Shown: piece after piece, positions 1-6,082 of the stretch
Layout of the letters: each line of letters starts with the position of its first letter
How positions within the stretch are numbered: position 1 is the stretch's first letter
DNA from: an uncultured Ruminococcus sp.
Lineage (GTDB): Bacteria; Bacillota; Clostridia; Oscillospirales; Ruminococcaceae
NCBI GenBank assembly: GCA_946537565.1
Contig: CAMNFW010000040.1
Location: 1 to 12,729, forward strand
Length of the DNA: 12,729 nucleotides
Direction: 5' to 3'
Translations under genes and position numbers: made by a program
Notes under the pieces: generated by a model
What the model saw: only the letters and a program-made list of their open reading frames with translations
The model's database searches: none
What the model was told of the DNA's origin: nothing

Positions 1-53
1 TTGAGGGGCGTGTGTCGAGAGACGTATGGGTTCAAGTCCCATTACTCGCACCA
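1..53 (+). tRNA. 3' part of a type II tRNA, probably tRNA-Leu (cut by window edge)
   Basis: A T-arm is plain: stem ATGGG (26-30), loop TTCAAGT (31-37), stem CCCAT (38-42). It is followed by a 7-nt acceptor strand TACTCGC (43-49), discriminator A (50) and an encoded CCA (51-53). About 20 nt lie between the presumed 3' anticodon strand TTGAG (1-5) and the T-stem, so this is a long-variable-arm (type II) tRNA. Discriminator A argues against Ser (usually G) and fits Leu; Tyr is a less likely alternative. The anticodon, D-arm and 5' acceptor strand lie outside the window, so the identity is an inference. Confidence 0.82.
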
Positions 54-88
54 AACTTCCGATCTTATGGTCGGAAGTTTTTTGTTTT
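53..88 (+). terminator. Intrinsic terminator after the tRNA
   Basis: A perfect 10-bp stem (53-62 with 71-80, arms AAACTTCCGA and TCGGAAGTTT) has an 8-nt loop and runs into TTTGTTTT. The left arm begins at the last base of the CCA end, so the tRNA transcript ends here. It separates the tRNA from the rpmG promoter. Confidence 0.88.
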
Positions 89-106
89 AAATATGTCCCG
101 AAATAC

Positions 107-135
107 TTGACTTTCCGGGATAAATATGATATAAT
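107..135 (+). promoter_or_regulatory. Near-consensus sigma-A promoter of the rpmG-secE-nusG-rplK-rplA operon
   Basis: The -35 box TTGACT (107-112) and the perfect -10 box TATAAT (130-135) are 17 nt apart. A TG dinucleotide (127-128) gives an extended -10. The predicted start is near 142, leaving a leader of about 95 nt before rpmG. This is the best promoter in the window, as expected for a ribosomal and transcription-factor operon. No other strong promoter was seen between it and rplA. Confidence 0.88.
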
Positions 136-142
136 AGTTTTA

Positions 143-211
143 CCTCGTTTGGGGTTTTATTTTTGTGCCCCGTTGAGGGAGGCAAACAACCTACCTTTCC
201 ACTGAGAAAGG
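143..211 (+). promoter_or_regulatory. Leader of rpmG with two predicted hairpins
   Basis: The first hairpin starts almost at the predicted transcription start. It pairs CCTC (143-146) with GAGG (175-178), has an internal loop, then pairs GGGG (151-154) with CCCC (168-171). A second small hairpin pairs CCTTTC (194-199) with GAAAGG (206-211). No U-tract follows either, so they are not terminators. A role in 5' mRNA stability or regulation is possible, but nothing in the sequence assigns one. Confidence 0.35.
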
Positions 212-237
212 AAGAAATTTATCAGGAGGTGCCGAAA

Positions 238-387
238 ATGAGAGTTAAGGTTACTTTAGCCTGCACTGAGTGCAAGCAGCGCAACTACGTTTCCAAGAAG
301 AACAAGAAGAACGACCCTGACAGACTTGAAATGATGAAACATTGCAAATTCTGCAGAAAGCATACTCTTCACAAGGAAACTAAGTAA
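238..387 (+). CDS. rpmG: 50S ribosomal protein L33
   Basis: This 49-residue protein is a small zinc-ribbon component of the large ribosomal subunit near the tRNA exit region. Cysteine pairs C9/C12 and C36/C39 are both present, so it is the zinc-binding (C+) form. The body is rich in Lys and Arg, and length and sequence match L33. The ATG at 238 was chosen because AGGAGGTG (223-230) sits just upstream and it gives the standard N-terminus MRVKVTLAC; an upstream TTG in frame at 163 lacks a suitable site and would add 25 non-family residues. It is first in the operon, 19 nt before secE, the usual bacterial order. Confidence 0.96.
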   Translation: MRVKVTLACTECKQRNYVSKKNKKNDPDRLEMMKHCKFCRKHTLHKETK

Positions 388-406
388 GCGGAAAGGAGTT
401 TGAAGA

Positions 407-646
407 ATGGCTAAAAAATCTTCAGCTTCCGCTGACGAAAAATCAAAAAGCAAAAAAGGTCAGAACAAGGTCGCAAAATGGTTCAAAGACCTAAGGATCG
501 AGTTCAAGAAAGTTGTCTGGCCGTCAAGAAAGACCGTTGTCACAAACACATCTGTTGTTCTCGGAGTTGTAGTTCTCTCTTCTCTGCTGATGTTCGGTCT
601 TGACGAAGGATTTCTTGCACTTCTGCGTCTCATCTACAATCACTGA
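407..646 (+). CDS. secE: Preprotein translocase subunit SecE
   Basis: SecE is the small essential clamp of the SecYEG protein-export channel in the cytoplasmic membrane. The 79-residue protein is the short, single-span type typical of Firmicutes. It has a charged Lys/Ser-rich N-terminus (1-25), the conserved amphipathic segment with EFKKVVWPSR (residues 32-41), and one transmembrane helix at about 45-64. The start is supported by AAAGGAG at 392-398, 8 nt before the ATG. It lies between rpmG and nusG, the conserved order, and shares their promoter. The two dockerin cellulases downstream are predicted Sec substrates, but that link is only general. Confidence 0.96.
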   Translation: MAKKSSASADEKSKSKKGQNKVAKWFKDLRIEFKKVVWPSRKTVVTNTSVVLGVVVLSSLLMFGLDEGFLALLRLIYNH

Positions 647-672
647 TAAAAGAATTCTCAGGAGGATAAATT

Positions 673-1200
673 ATGTCAGAAGCAGCTAAGTGGTACGTTA
701 TCCACACTTATTCAGGCTACGAGAATAAGGTAGCACAGAATATCGAAAAGGTTGTTGAAAACCGTAAGCTTCACGATCTTATCCACGAGGTCAGAGTTCC
801 TACTGAAACAGTAGAAGAAATTGCAGACGGAAAATCCAAGACCATTGAGCGCAAAACTTATCCCGGTTACGTTCTGGTCAAAATGATTGTTACTGACGAT
901 TCATGGTATGTAGTCAGAAATACCAGAGGCTGCACCGGCTTTGTCGGTCCTGCTTCCGAACCTACTCCCCTCTCAGAAGAAGAAGTCAAAAAACTCTTCG
1001 GCATTGACGTTTCCAGCGTTGAGGTCAATTTCAAGGAGGGCGACAGAGTTCAGATCTCAGGTACAGCTATGGACGGCTTCATCGGTGTCGTTCAGAACAT
1101 CAACATCGACGACCGTACAGTTGATCTGCTTGTATCAATGTTCGGCCGTGAAACTCCCACAACTGTTCCTATCAGTCAGGTAATAGCTGTGGACGATTAA
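673..1200 (+). CDS. nusG: Transcription termination/antitermination factor NusG
   Basis: NusG binds the RNA polymerase clamp and modulates pausing, elongation and termination; its KOW domain can contact Rho or ribosomal protein S10. The 175-residue protein has the usual two domains. The NGN domain (about 5-110) begins with KWYVIHTYSGYENKV and carries YPGYVLV (63-69) and the R/G-rich NTRGCTGFVG (83-92). The KOW domain (about 118-175) has the FKEGDRVQI and GFIGVV motifs (120-140). GGAGG lies at 661-665. It is 26 nt after secE and separated from rplK by a structured leader. Confidence 0.97.
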   Translation: MSEAAKWYVIHTYSGYENKVAQNIEKVVENRKLHDLIHEVRVPTETVEEIADGKSKTIERKTYPGYVLVKMIVTDDSWYVVRNTRGCTGFVGPASEPTPLSEEEVKKLFGIDVSSVEVNFKEGDRVQISGTAMDGFIGVVQNINIDDRTVDLLVSMFGRETPTTVPISQVIAVDD

Positions 1201-1213
1201 TCAGGTCAAAATA

Positions 1214-1283
1214 GAGACTTTATTGTCTCAGTGGGAGAGGTAAAATAATTCTTGCCTCGCCATTTACCACATTTATGGAGGTG
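1214..1283 (+). promoter_or_regulatory. Probable L1-binding leader before rplK
   Basis: The nusG-rplK gap contains GTGGGAG (1231-1237) paired through GTGG/CCAC (1231-1234 with 1267-1270). Inside is a 7-bp stem GAGGTAA/TTGCCTC (1237-1243 with 1252-1258). From memory, the L1 stalk of 23S rRNA has a GGUGGGAG strand facing a UACCACC strand; this leader has the same GUGGGAG and UUACCAC pieces. A separate 5-bp hairpin GAGAC/GTCTC (1214-1218, 1225-1229) precedes it. L1 represses its own operon in several bacteria by binding such mimics. That this element does so is inference. Confidence 0.6.
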
Positions 1284-1290
1284 CGAATAC

Positions 1291-1716
1291 ATGGCACAGA
1301 AAGTAGTTGGCTACATTAAGCTTCAGATCGCAGCAGGAAAGGCTACTCCTGCACCGCCTGTTGGTCCGGCACTCGGTCAGCACGGCGTTAATATCATGGC
1401 ATTCACAAAGGAATTCAACGAGAGAACTAAGAACGATATCGGTATGATAATCCCTGTTGTTATCACAGTTTACGCTGACCGTTCATTCTCTTTCATCACT
1501 AAGACTCCCCCCGCTGCAGTTCTTATCAAAAAGGCTTGCAACATCGAAAGCGGTTCAGGAGTTCCCAACAAGACTAAGGTCGCTAATATCACCAAGGAGC
1601 AGATCCAGAAGATCGCTGAGCAGAAAATGCCCGACCTCAACGCTGGTTCACTGGAAGCAGCTATGAGCATGATCGCTGGTACAGCTCGTTCAATGGGCGT
1701 TGTAGTTGTTGACTAA
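1291..1716 (+). CDS. rplK: 50S ribosomal protein L11
   Basis: L11 binds the GTPase-associated region of 23S rRNA and is needed for factor function and the stringent response. The 141-residue length is the family standard. The N-terminal domain has the proline-rich [18 protein letters not shown] (19-36) typical of L11, followed by [11 protein letters not shown]. The C-terminal rRNA-binding domain (about 70-141) includes [12 protein letters not shown] and ends with the [10 protein letters not shown] motif (130-139). The ATG at 1291 follows GGAGGTG (1277-1283). An in-frame TTG at 1252 would add 13 residues that translate the regulatory hairpin, so it was rejected. Confidence 0.97.
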   Translation: MAQKVVGYIKLQIAAGKATPAPPVGPALGQHGVNIMAFTKEFNERTKNDIGMIIPVVITVYADRSFSFITKTPPAAVLIKKACNIESGSGVPNKTKVANITKEQIQKIAEQKMPDLNAGSLEAAMSMIAGTARSMGVVVVD

Positions 1717-1836
1717 TAATAATTTATGAATGATGAGGGAATAATTATTATTCCGTTCTGACTTCTCATGGTGGGAGGAAAATTCCGCTAACCGGGTATA
1801 AGTAATCCCGGTATTACCACTTAAATAGGAGGAAAT
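1715..1836 (+). promoter_or_regulatory. Probable L1-binding leader before rplA
   Basis: This 123-nt gap repeats the logic of the rplK leader. GTGGGAG (1771-1777) pairs through GTGG/CCAC with 1817-1820 in a TTACCAC strand. It encloses a 6-bp hairpin ACCGGG/CCCGGT (1791-1796 with 1807-1812). Upstream there are competing AT-rich inverted repeats: AATAATAATT/AATTATTATT (1715-1724 with 1743-1752) and GGAATAAT/ATTATTCC (1738-1745 with 1747-1754), which cannot form together. The Shine-Dalgarno AGGAGG (1827-1832) lies just after the L1-like element, so bound L1 could block initiation. Function is inferred. Confidence 0.6.
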
Positions 1837-1839
1837 ATA

Positions 1840-2535
1840 ATGAAACACGGCAAAAGATACGTTGACAGCGCAAAGGCTGTTGACAGTAATAAGCTTTATG
1901 AGTCAGCAGACGCTCTTGAATTAGTCTGCCAGAATGCAAAGGCTAAGTTCGACGAAACAGTTGAAGCTCATATCCGTCTTGGTGTTGACTCAAGACACGC
2001 TGACCAGCAGGTAAGAGGTGCTGTTATCCTGCCTAATGGTACAGGTAAAAAGGTTAGAGTTCTCGTTTTCTGCAAGGAAGACAAGTACGAAGCAGCTCAG
2101 GCTGCCGGCGCTGAGTACGTTGGCGGCATGGACTATGTTGAGAAGATCCAGAAAGAAAACTGGATGGATTTCGATGTTGTGATCGCTTCACCTGACATGA
2201 TGGGTCTTGTTGGTCGTCTTGGTAAGATCCTTGGACCTCGTGGTCTTATGCCAAACCCGAAGGCTGGCACAGTTACACCTGATGTTGCAAAGGCTGTAAA
2301 CGATGCTAAAGCTGGTAAGATCGAGTATCGTCTTGATAAGACCAATATCATTCACTGTCCTATCGGCAAAGCTTCATTCGGTGCTGCTAAGCTGGAGGAG
2401 AACTTTAACGCTCTCATGGAAGCTATTGTTAAGGCTAAGCCAGCAGCTGCAAAGGGTACTTACCTCAAGAGCTGCACAGTAACTTCAACTATGGGACCTG
2501 GAGTTCCTGTTGCAACAAACAGATTTGGCGTTTGA
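1840..2535 (+). CDS. rplA: 50S ribosomal protein L1
   Basis: L1 forms the mobile stalk at the ribosomal E site that releases deacylated tRNA, and in many bacteria it is the translational repressor of the L11-L1 mRNA. The 231 residues match the family length. The hallmark motif is at 122-146, with [19 protein letters not shown] near its centre (127-145). The N-terminus MKHGKRY and the late GPGVPV segment also fit. AGGAGG (1827-1832) is 7 nt before the ATG. It is the last gene of the operon: a terminator follows at once and no rplJ or rplL is present in the window, which departs from the common order. Confidence 0.97.
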   Translation: MKHGKRYVDSAKAVDSNKLYESADALELVCQNAKAKFDETVEAHIRLGVDSRHADQQVRGAVILPNGTGKKVRVLVFCKEDKYEAAQAAGAEYVGGMDYVEKIQKENWMDFDVVIASPDMMGLVGRLGKILGPRGLMPNPKAGTVTPDVAKAVNDAKAGKIEYRLDKTNIIHCPIGKASFGAAKLEENFNALMEAIVKAKPAAAKGTYLKSCTVTSTMGPGVPVATNRFGV

Positions 2536-2545
2536 TTATAATTAT

Positions 2546-2575
2546 AAGGACTGCCCTTTGCGGCAGTCTTTTTTT
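2546..2575 (+). terminator. Intrinsic terminator of the rplK-rplA operon
   Basis: A 7-bp GC-rich stem GACTGCC/GGCAGTC (2549-2555 with 2562-2568) is followed by seven T (2569-2575). It starts 13 nt after the rplA stop codon and closes the plus-strand operon before the convergent cellulase gene. Confidence 0.9.
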
Positions 2576-2626
2576 ATGTCCATTCATACGGCTCATTCAG
2601 ACAGCTTGATCATTTTCTAATGCACA

Positions 2627-2656
2627 AAAAAAGGACTCCCGAAGGAGTCCCTTTTT
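2627..2656 (-). terminator. Intrinsic terminator of the 1041-residue GH9 gene
   Basis: Read on the minus strand, the 7-bp stem GGACTCC/GGAGTCC (2650-2644 with 2639-2633) closes on a UUCG tetraloop and is followed by seven T. The opposite strand also ends in a short T-run, so it may act in both directions as a backstop between convergent genes. The 50 nt between this and the rplA terminator show nothing recognisable. Confidence 0.88.
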
Positions 2657-2667
2657 ATTTAAGCTAA

Positions 2668-5600
2668 TTAGTTAGCCTTTAATGCAGAGTTTGCTACAGG
2701 GAAGTCTGACTGCTTAAGAATACCAGCATCCATCATCTGGATTGCAAGTGCATCCTGAGCTGTTACACCTGTTGTTTCATTGTCAACTACGTTAGCGTTG
2801 AGGAGACCCTGCTCTGTAATAGCATCAGCAGATGTACCACCCTTGCCGTACTTGTCAGCATTAGCGATAGACTGGAGAATAAGAACAGCATCACCTACAC
2901 GAACGAAACCGTCGCAGTTTGCGTCACCCCAGAGGATATCACCAGTAGGCTTTGTAGTTGTAGTCTTAGGCTGAGGATTATCAACTGTAGGAGCTACATC
3001 TTCGAGGTAAGAAACCATCCAAGCAAGAGGAGCATTCCAGTTGATTGTGATCTCGTTTACAGACCAAGCTTCAGCGTTATCAACATAGCACTTCTGGCTT
3101 GCGAGAGTTCCTCTCTTATATCCCAGACCGCCGATGTAAGGATCCTGCATACCAGCACCAGGTCCACCGGAGAGAACACCAGCAGGTGCAAGCGGGAAGT
3201 TAGGATCAACACCATGAGCCCAGAGTCTGTGGTGAGGATATGTCAGAGTTGTACCAGCCTCAACATCGCCGTAACCAGAGATGTATGAGAAGTCGTTACC
3301 GTTACGTCCGAAGAGGTAGTCCATAGCGATTGAAGCACCGTCAATGTACTTCTGATCCTGAGCTGCATCGTAAGCGTAAGCCATAACGATAGCGTTGTTT
3401 GCAACGAAGGAGTTTGAACCCCACTCGTAACCGGAGATCTCGATAGAGTTTCCGTTCTTATCCTTACCGATATTTACGTCATCAGTGAAGGTTGAGCCGT
3501 GGTAAGGAATACCCATACCCTGCTTATTCTCTTCTGCGATATAAGCATCAGCAGCAGAAATGATAGAAGAAGAAACCTTCTCAGCATCAGCAGCATTGAG
3601 CTTATCGCTGTTGAGGTACAGTGAGAGAGTACCCAGACCAGATGTACAGCCCCAGTTGAATGAGCTGAATGAACCCTTATTCTCACCGCCGCCGAGGTTA
3701 GATGTCAGGCTGAATGCCTTATCCATACCTGTGCTGTCGTTGGGGTTAGAATAAGTTGAAAGCTTGTCATAATATTCCTTATCACCGGTTGTAGCGAAGA
3801 GCTCGCAAAGTGCCCAGTAATAATCATCAACTACATAAGTATCACCGTAAGGACCACCGCCGATAGCCTGATCCAGAGGAGCAAAGTAAACGTCACCAGC
3901 GATCTTGTTCTTACCAGCAACATCATCCTGCTGAGCAGAAGTACCCTTAGCAACCTTCCAGCCATCGCCTGAATTCTCAAGTGCAGCAAGACCAATCTTA
4001 GCGTTCTTGAGACAGAGCTCAGAGAATGCAGGATCAATGTCCTTCCACAGACGTGAAGCCTGAGCTGCACAAGCAACCATGTTCAGTGTAGCTGCATACG
4101 TCGGAGGCTTAACGATACGATCCATATCCTCGAAGCCTTCATACTTCCAAGCATGAATAGCAAGACCAGTCCACTTGTGGTCATGGAGCTTATGGTAAAC
4201 CATACCAGCGTCCTTGCCATAGTAAGGATCATCGCTCTTAACCATCATATCGAAGAACCACTCAAGCTCAACTCTTGCCTCATCGAGAACGTCAGGATAG
4301 CCGTTAGTGTTCTCAGGAATAGCCATTGACTTTCCGTCATCCCACTTAGCTTCCTCGCCGATGTGCTTAGACATTTCATACATATTCTGGAGTGTCCATA
4401 CAGAAACACCGCCGTTAACAACGTATTTACCGTGGTCACCAGCATCGTACCAGCCGTATGTAGCTGTGATAGAATACTGCTTATCACCGTCAAATTCGCC
4501 TGCATAGGACTTAACCCACTTGGACTGAACATAAGCCTTATCAGGATTATGACCGTACTCACTGTGTGAAAGTGTAGATGCATCGCCACCTGTAATGTAA
4601 GCTGCCTCTATCGGAATACCTGAACGGTTCTGATAGTAGTAGTTAAGAGAATCCTTAAGGAGTCCATCATACAGGGTATCGGAGATAGCGAACTCATGAG
4701 ACTTGTTCATCTGGTAAGAAACGCCAGTCTTGAAGTTCTTCCACATTACCTTGTCGCCCTCGATAGTTGTATCGAATGCGTTCTTGTATGTACCCTGCTG
4801 TGTGCCGGATACACCAACAGAATCCTTAACAATGATATAATAACCAGTACCACCTACAGTATAATCTGAGAAGTCAAGAACGTGAACGTACTTACCTGAA
4901 TCCTTATACTTTGTAGCAGTCTCGTTATTCTCGATCTGAACCTGAGTATCCTCAGGTGTACCTGAATCAAGGTCGTTAGCGATAACTTCAGATGTGCCAG
5001 TGTAAACAACTTCGCCGTTTGAATTATACAGTGAGAACTCAAGCGGATCAGCAGCATCTGAGCAATAGGAAGCCTTCTTAGCAAGCTTCTCATAGTAACC
5101 AACCTGGTTCAGACGAACGTTGGACTTAGGTCTTACAACACCGAACTCGTTTGTAGGATCGAAGTCATTCTCATTGCTTGTCTCATCAATGAGAGACATA
5201 TTATCGAATGTAACTGTAGCGCCGTTCGGGATACCTGTATCGGAGTTGCCGTACTTGCCGTTGTTGTTAGCATAGTGGAAAGCCCACTCAGCAGGTCCGT
5301 CCTGGAGAGGCTTAACAGGATTGCTTGCATCAAAAGTAGTATCAATAGTATACTTCTGACCAGCTGTCAGGTTGATTACCTGCCAGTTACCGTTACCGCC
5401 ATCGTTCCAGTACTCATTATCTCCGCCGTAGTCACCGATCTTAGTGTAGATAGTACCGCTCTCAGAAGCAGTGATCTCAGCGTGGATCTTATACTTATGA
5501 CCGCTTACGATTTTCAGACCTCTGTGACGGAACTGGAGATCCCAACGTCCGTCAGAACCGTCCTTGTTTACGATAGTACAAACATAGGCACCGTTCTTGA

Positions 5601-5793
5601 TCTCGAAAGTCTGCTTAGCGGGGTTTGTTTCGCAGGTATGCCAAGGAAGACCGATTCCGTCATCGAAGTCGGTAGCACCAAGCTGCTGACCTGCATCAGC
5701 ACTCATAGGAGCAACAATGGCGGGGATAGAAGTTGCTGCCATAGCAGCTGCCATCAGGCTTCCAACGAGAGCTTTTGTTAATTTGTTCTGCAT
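2668..5793 (-). CDS. Secreted GH9 cellulase with CBM4, Ig-like and dockerin modules
   Basis: The 1041-residue protein is a predicted cellulosomal GH9 glucanase hydrolysing beta-1,4-glucan with inversion. Modules: Sec signal peptide (1-34, probable cleavage after SADA); CBM4-like carbohydrate-binding domain (about 38-205); Ig-like CelD_N-type domain (about 223-325); GH9 catalytic domain (about 345-935); short Thr/Pro linker (940-950); dockerin (952-1035). Catalytic features are intact: GWYDAGDHGKY (447-457) with presumed base D453, PHHR (853-856), and VNE with presumed acid E914. The order matches CbhA/CelK-type enzymes, so exo- or processive action is likely but not provable here. The ATG at 5793 has GGGAGGG 7 nt upstream and starts a textbook signal peptide; an in-frame GTG at 5922 is less likely. 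It has its own promoter candidate and terminator. In the dockerin, loop 1 is canonical (D957, N959, D961, D968), while loop 2 is expanded. Confidence 0.95.
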   Translation of the reverse strand: MQNKLTKALVGSLMAAAMAATSIPAIVAPMSADAGQQLGATDFDDGIGLPWHTCETNPAKQTFEIKNGAYVCTIVNKDGSDGRWDLQFRHRGLKIVSGHKYKIHAEITASESGTIYTKIGDYGGDNEYWNDGGNGNWQVINLTAGQKYTIDTTFDASNPVKPLQDGPAEWAFHYANNNGKYGNSDTGIPNGATVTFDNMSLIDETSNENDFDPTNEFGVVRPKSNVRLNQVGYYEKLAKKASYCSDAADPLEFSLYNSNGEVVYTGTSEVIANDLDSGTPEDTQVQIENNETATKYKDSGKYVHVLDFSDYTVGGTGYYIIVKDSVGVSGTQQGTYKNAFDTTIEGDKVMWKNFKTGVSYQMNKSHEFAISDTLYDGLLKDSLNYYYQNRSGIPIEAAYITGGDASTLSHSEYGHNPDKAYVQSKWVKSYAGEFDGDKQYSITATYGWYDAGDHGKYVVNGGVSVWTLQNMYEMSKHIGEEAKWDDGKSMAIPENTNGYPDVLDEARVELEWFFDMMVKSDDPYYGKDAGMVYHKLHDHKWTGLAIHAWKYEGFEDMDRIVKPPTYAATLNMVACAAQASRLWKDIDPAFSELCLKNAKIGLAALENSGDGWKVAKGTSAQQDDVAGKNKIAGDVYFAPLDQAIGGGPYGDTYVVDDYYWALCELFATTGDKEYYDKLSTYSNPNDSTGMDKAFSLTSNLGGGENKGSFSSFNWGCTSGLGTLSLYLNSDKLNAADAEKVSSSIISAADAYIAEENKQGMGIPYHGSTFTDDVNIGKDKNGNSIEISGYEWGSNSFVANNAIVMAYAYDAAQDQKYIDGASIAMDYLFGRNGNDFSYISGYGDVEAGTTLTYPHHRLWAHGVDPNFPLAPAGVLSGGPGAGMQDPYIGGLGYKRGTLASQKCYVDNAEAWSVNEITINWNAPLAWMVSYLEDVAPTVDNPQPKTTTTKPTGDILWGDANCDGFVRVGDAVLILQSIANADKYGKGGTSADAITEQGLLNANVVDNETTGVTAQDALAIQMMDAGILKQSDFPVANSALKAN

Positions 5794-5935
5794 TTTTATA
5801 CCCTCCCTGATAAATATAAAAAAATATGTTTTATAACGCAATGCCAGTGCAAACATTGCGGTTATAGCAAATATGAATGAAAGGGACGATCGTCCTCCAC
5901 GGGACTTGCACCAGTTCATCACCTATCATTCATAT
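5794..5935 (-). promoter_or_regulatory. Structured 5' leader of the 1041-residue GH9 gene
   Basis: Read on the minus strand, ATATGAATGA (5935-5926) is a perfect inverted repeat of TCATTCATAT (5880-5871), enclosing 45 nt that include the palindrome GGACGATCGTCC (5895-5884). Next comes a 12-bp hairpin with one bulged base (5866-5854 with 5843-5832) and the 10-nt loop TTTGCACTGG (5853-5844). That loop can pair over its full length with CTGGTGCAAG (5914-5905) inside the first domain: 7 Watson-Crick pairs and 3 G-U. An AT-rich stretch and the Shine-Dalgarno follow. I recognise no known riboswitch. A regulatory RNA or pseudoknot is inferred from complementarity alone. Confidence 0.5.
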
Positions 5936-5962
5936 TATATTATATCTGCATAAAAAAGTAAA
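5934..5962 (-). promoter_or_regulatory. Candidate promoter of the 1041-residue GH9 gene
   Basis: On the minus strand, TTTACT (5962-5957) and TATAAT (5939-5934) are 17 nt apart, predicting a start near 5927 and a leader of about 134 nt. A second TATAAT (5944-5939) overlaps the first. An alternative is the extended -10 TGCTATATT (6000-5992), which lacks a good -35 but would place the whole 10-bp inverted repeat inside the transcript. The sequence alone does not decide between them. Confidence 0.55.
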
Positions 5963-6030
5963 TAGGTTTTTGGAATTTCGTACAGATTCCTAATATAGCA
6001 AACCTGTTTTTGTGCAATTCTACAATTTGT

Positions 6031-6065
6031 AAAAAAAATAAAGGGAGAAAAGTTCTCCCTTTATT
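6031..6065 (-). terminator. Intrinsic terminator of the 787-residue GH9 gene
   Basis: A 13-bp stem (arms 6065-6053 and 6049-6037; core AAAGGGAGAA/TTCTCCCTTT) with a 3-nt loop is followed on the minus strand by a run of eight T. It lies 18 nt past the stop codon. It separates the two cellulase genes, so the 1041-residue gene needs its own promoter. Confidence 0.92.
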
Positions 6066-6082
6066 ATCATTTTATGAATTGA

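Noticed and set aside
163..237. TTG start adding 25 residues to L33.
   Set aside because: The extension is not part of the family, and AGGAGGTG directly precedes the ATG at 238.
1252..1290. TTG start extending L11 by 13 residues.
   Set aside because: It lies in the predicted L1-binding hairpin and lacks a ribosome-binding site; the ATG at 1291 gives the standard 141 residues.
3831..5781. Long plus- and minus-strand open frames inside the GH9 genes (for example 5275-5781 plus).
   Set aside because: They are out-of-frame shadows of strongly biased coding sequence, without ribosome-binding sites or recognisable protein features.
5884..5895. Perfect 12-bp palindrome GGACGATCGTCC as a dimeric regulator operator.
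   Set aside because: It is about 40 bp downstream of the likely transcription start and fits better as a 4-bp stem with a GATC loop inside the leader; no known operator is recognised.
5794..5922. In-frame upstream extension of the 1041-residue GH9 gene from a GTG/ATG at 5922-5917.
   Set aside because: It has no good Shine-Dalgarno, would translate the structured leader, and places 43 residues before a complete signal peptide. The ATG at 5793 has a strong site. The open frame over 43 codons is noted but can arise by chance.
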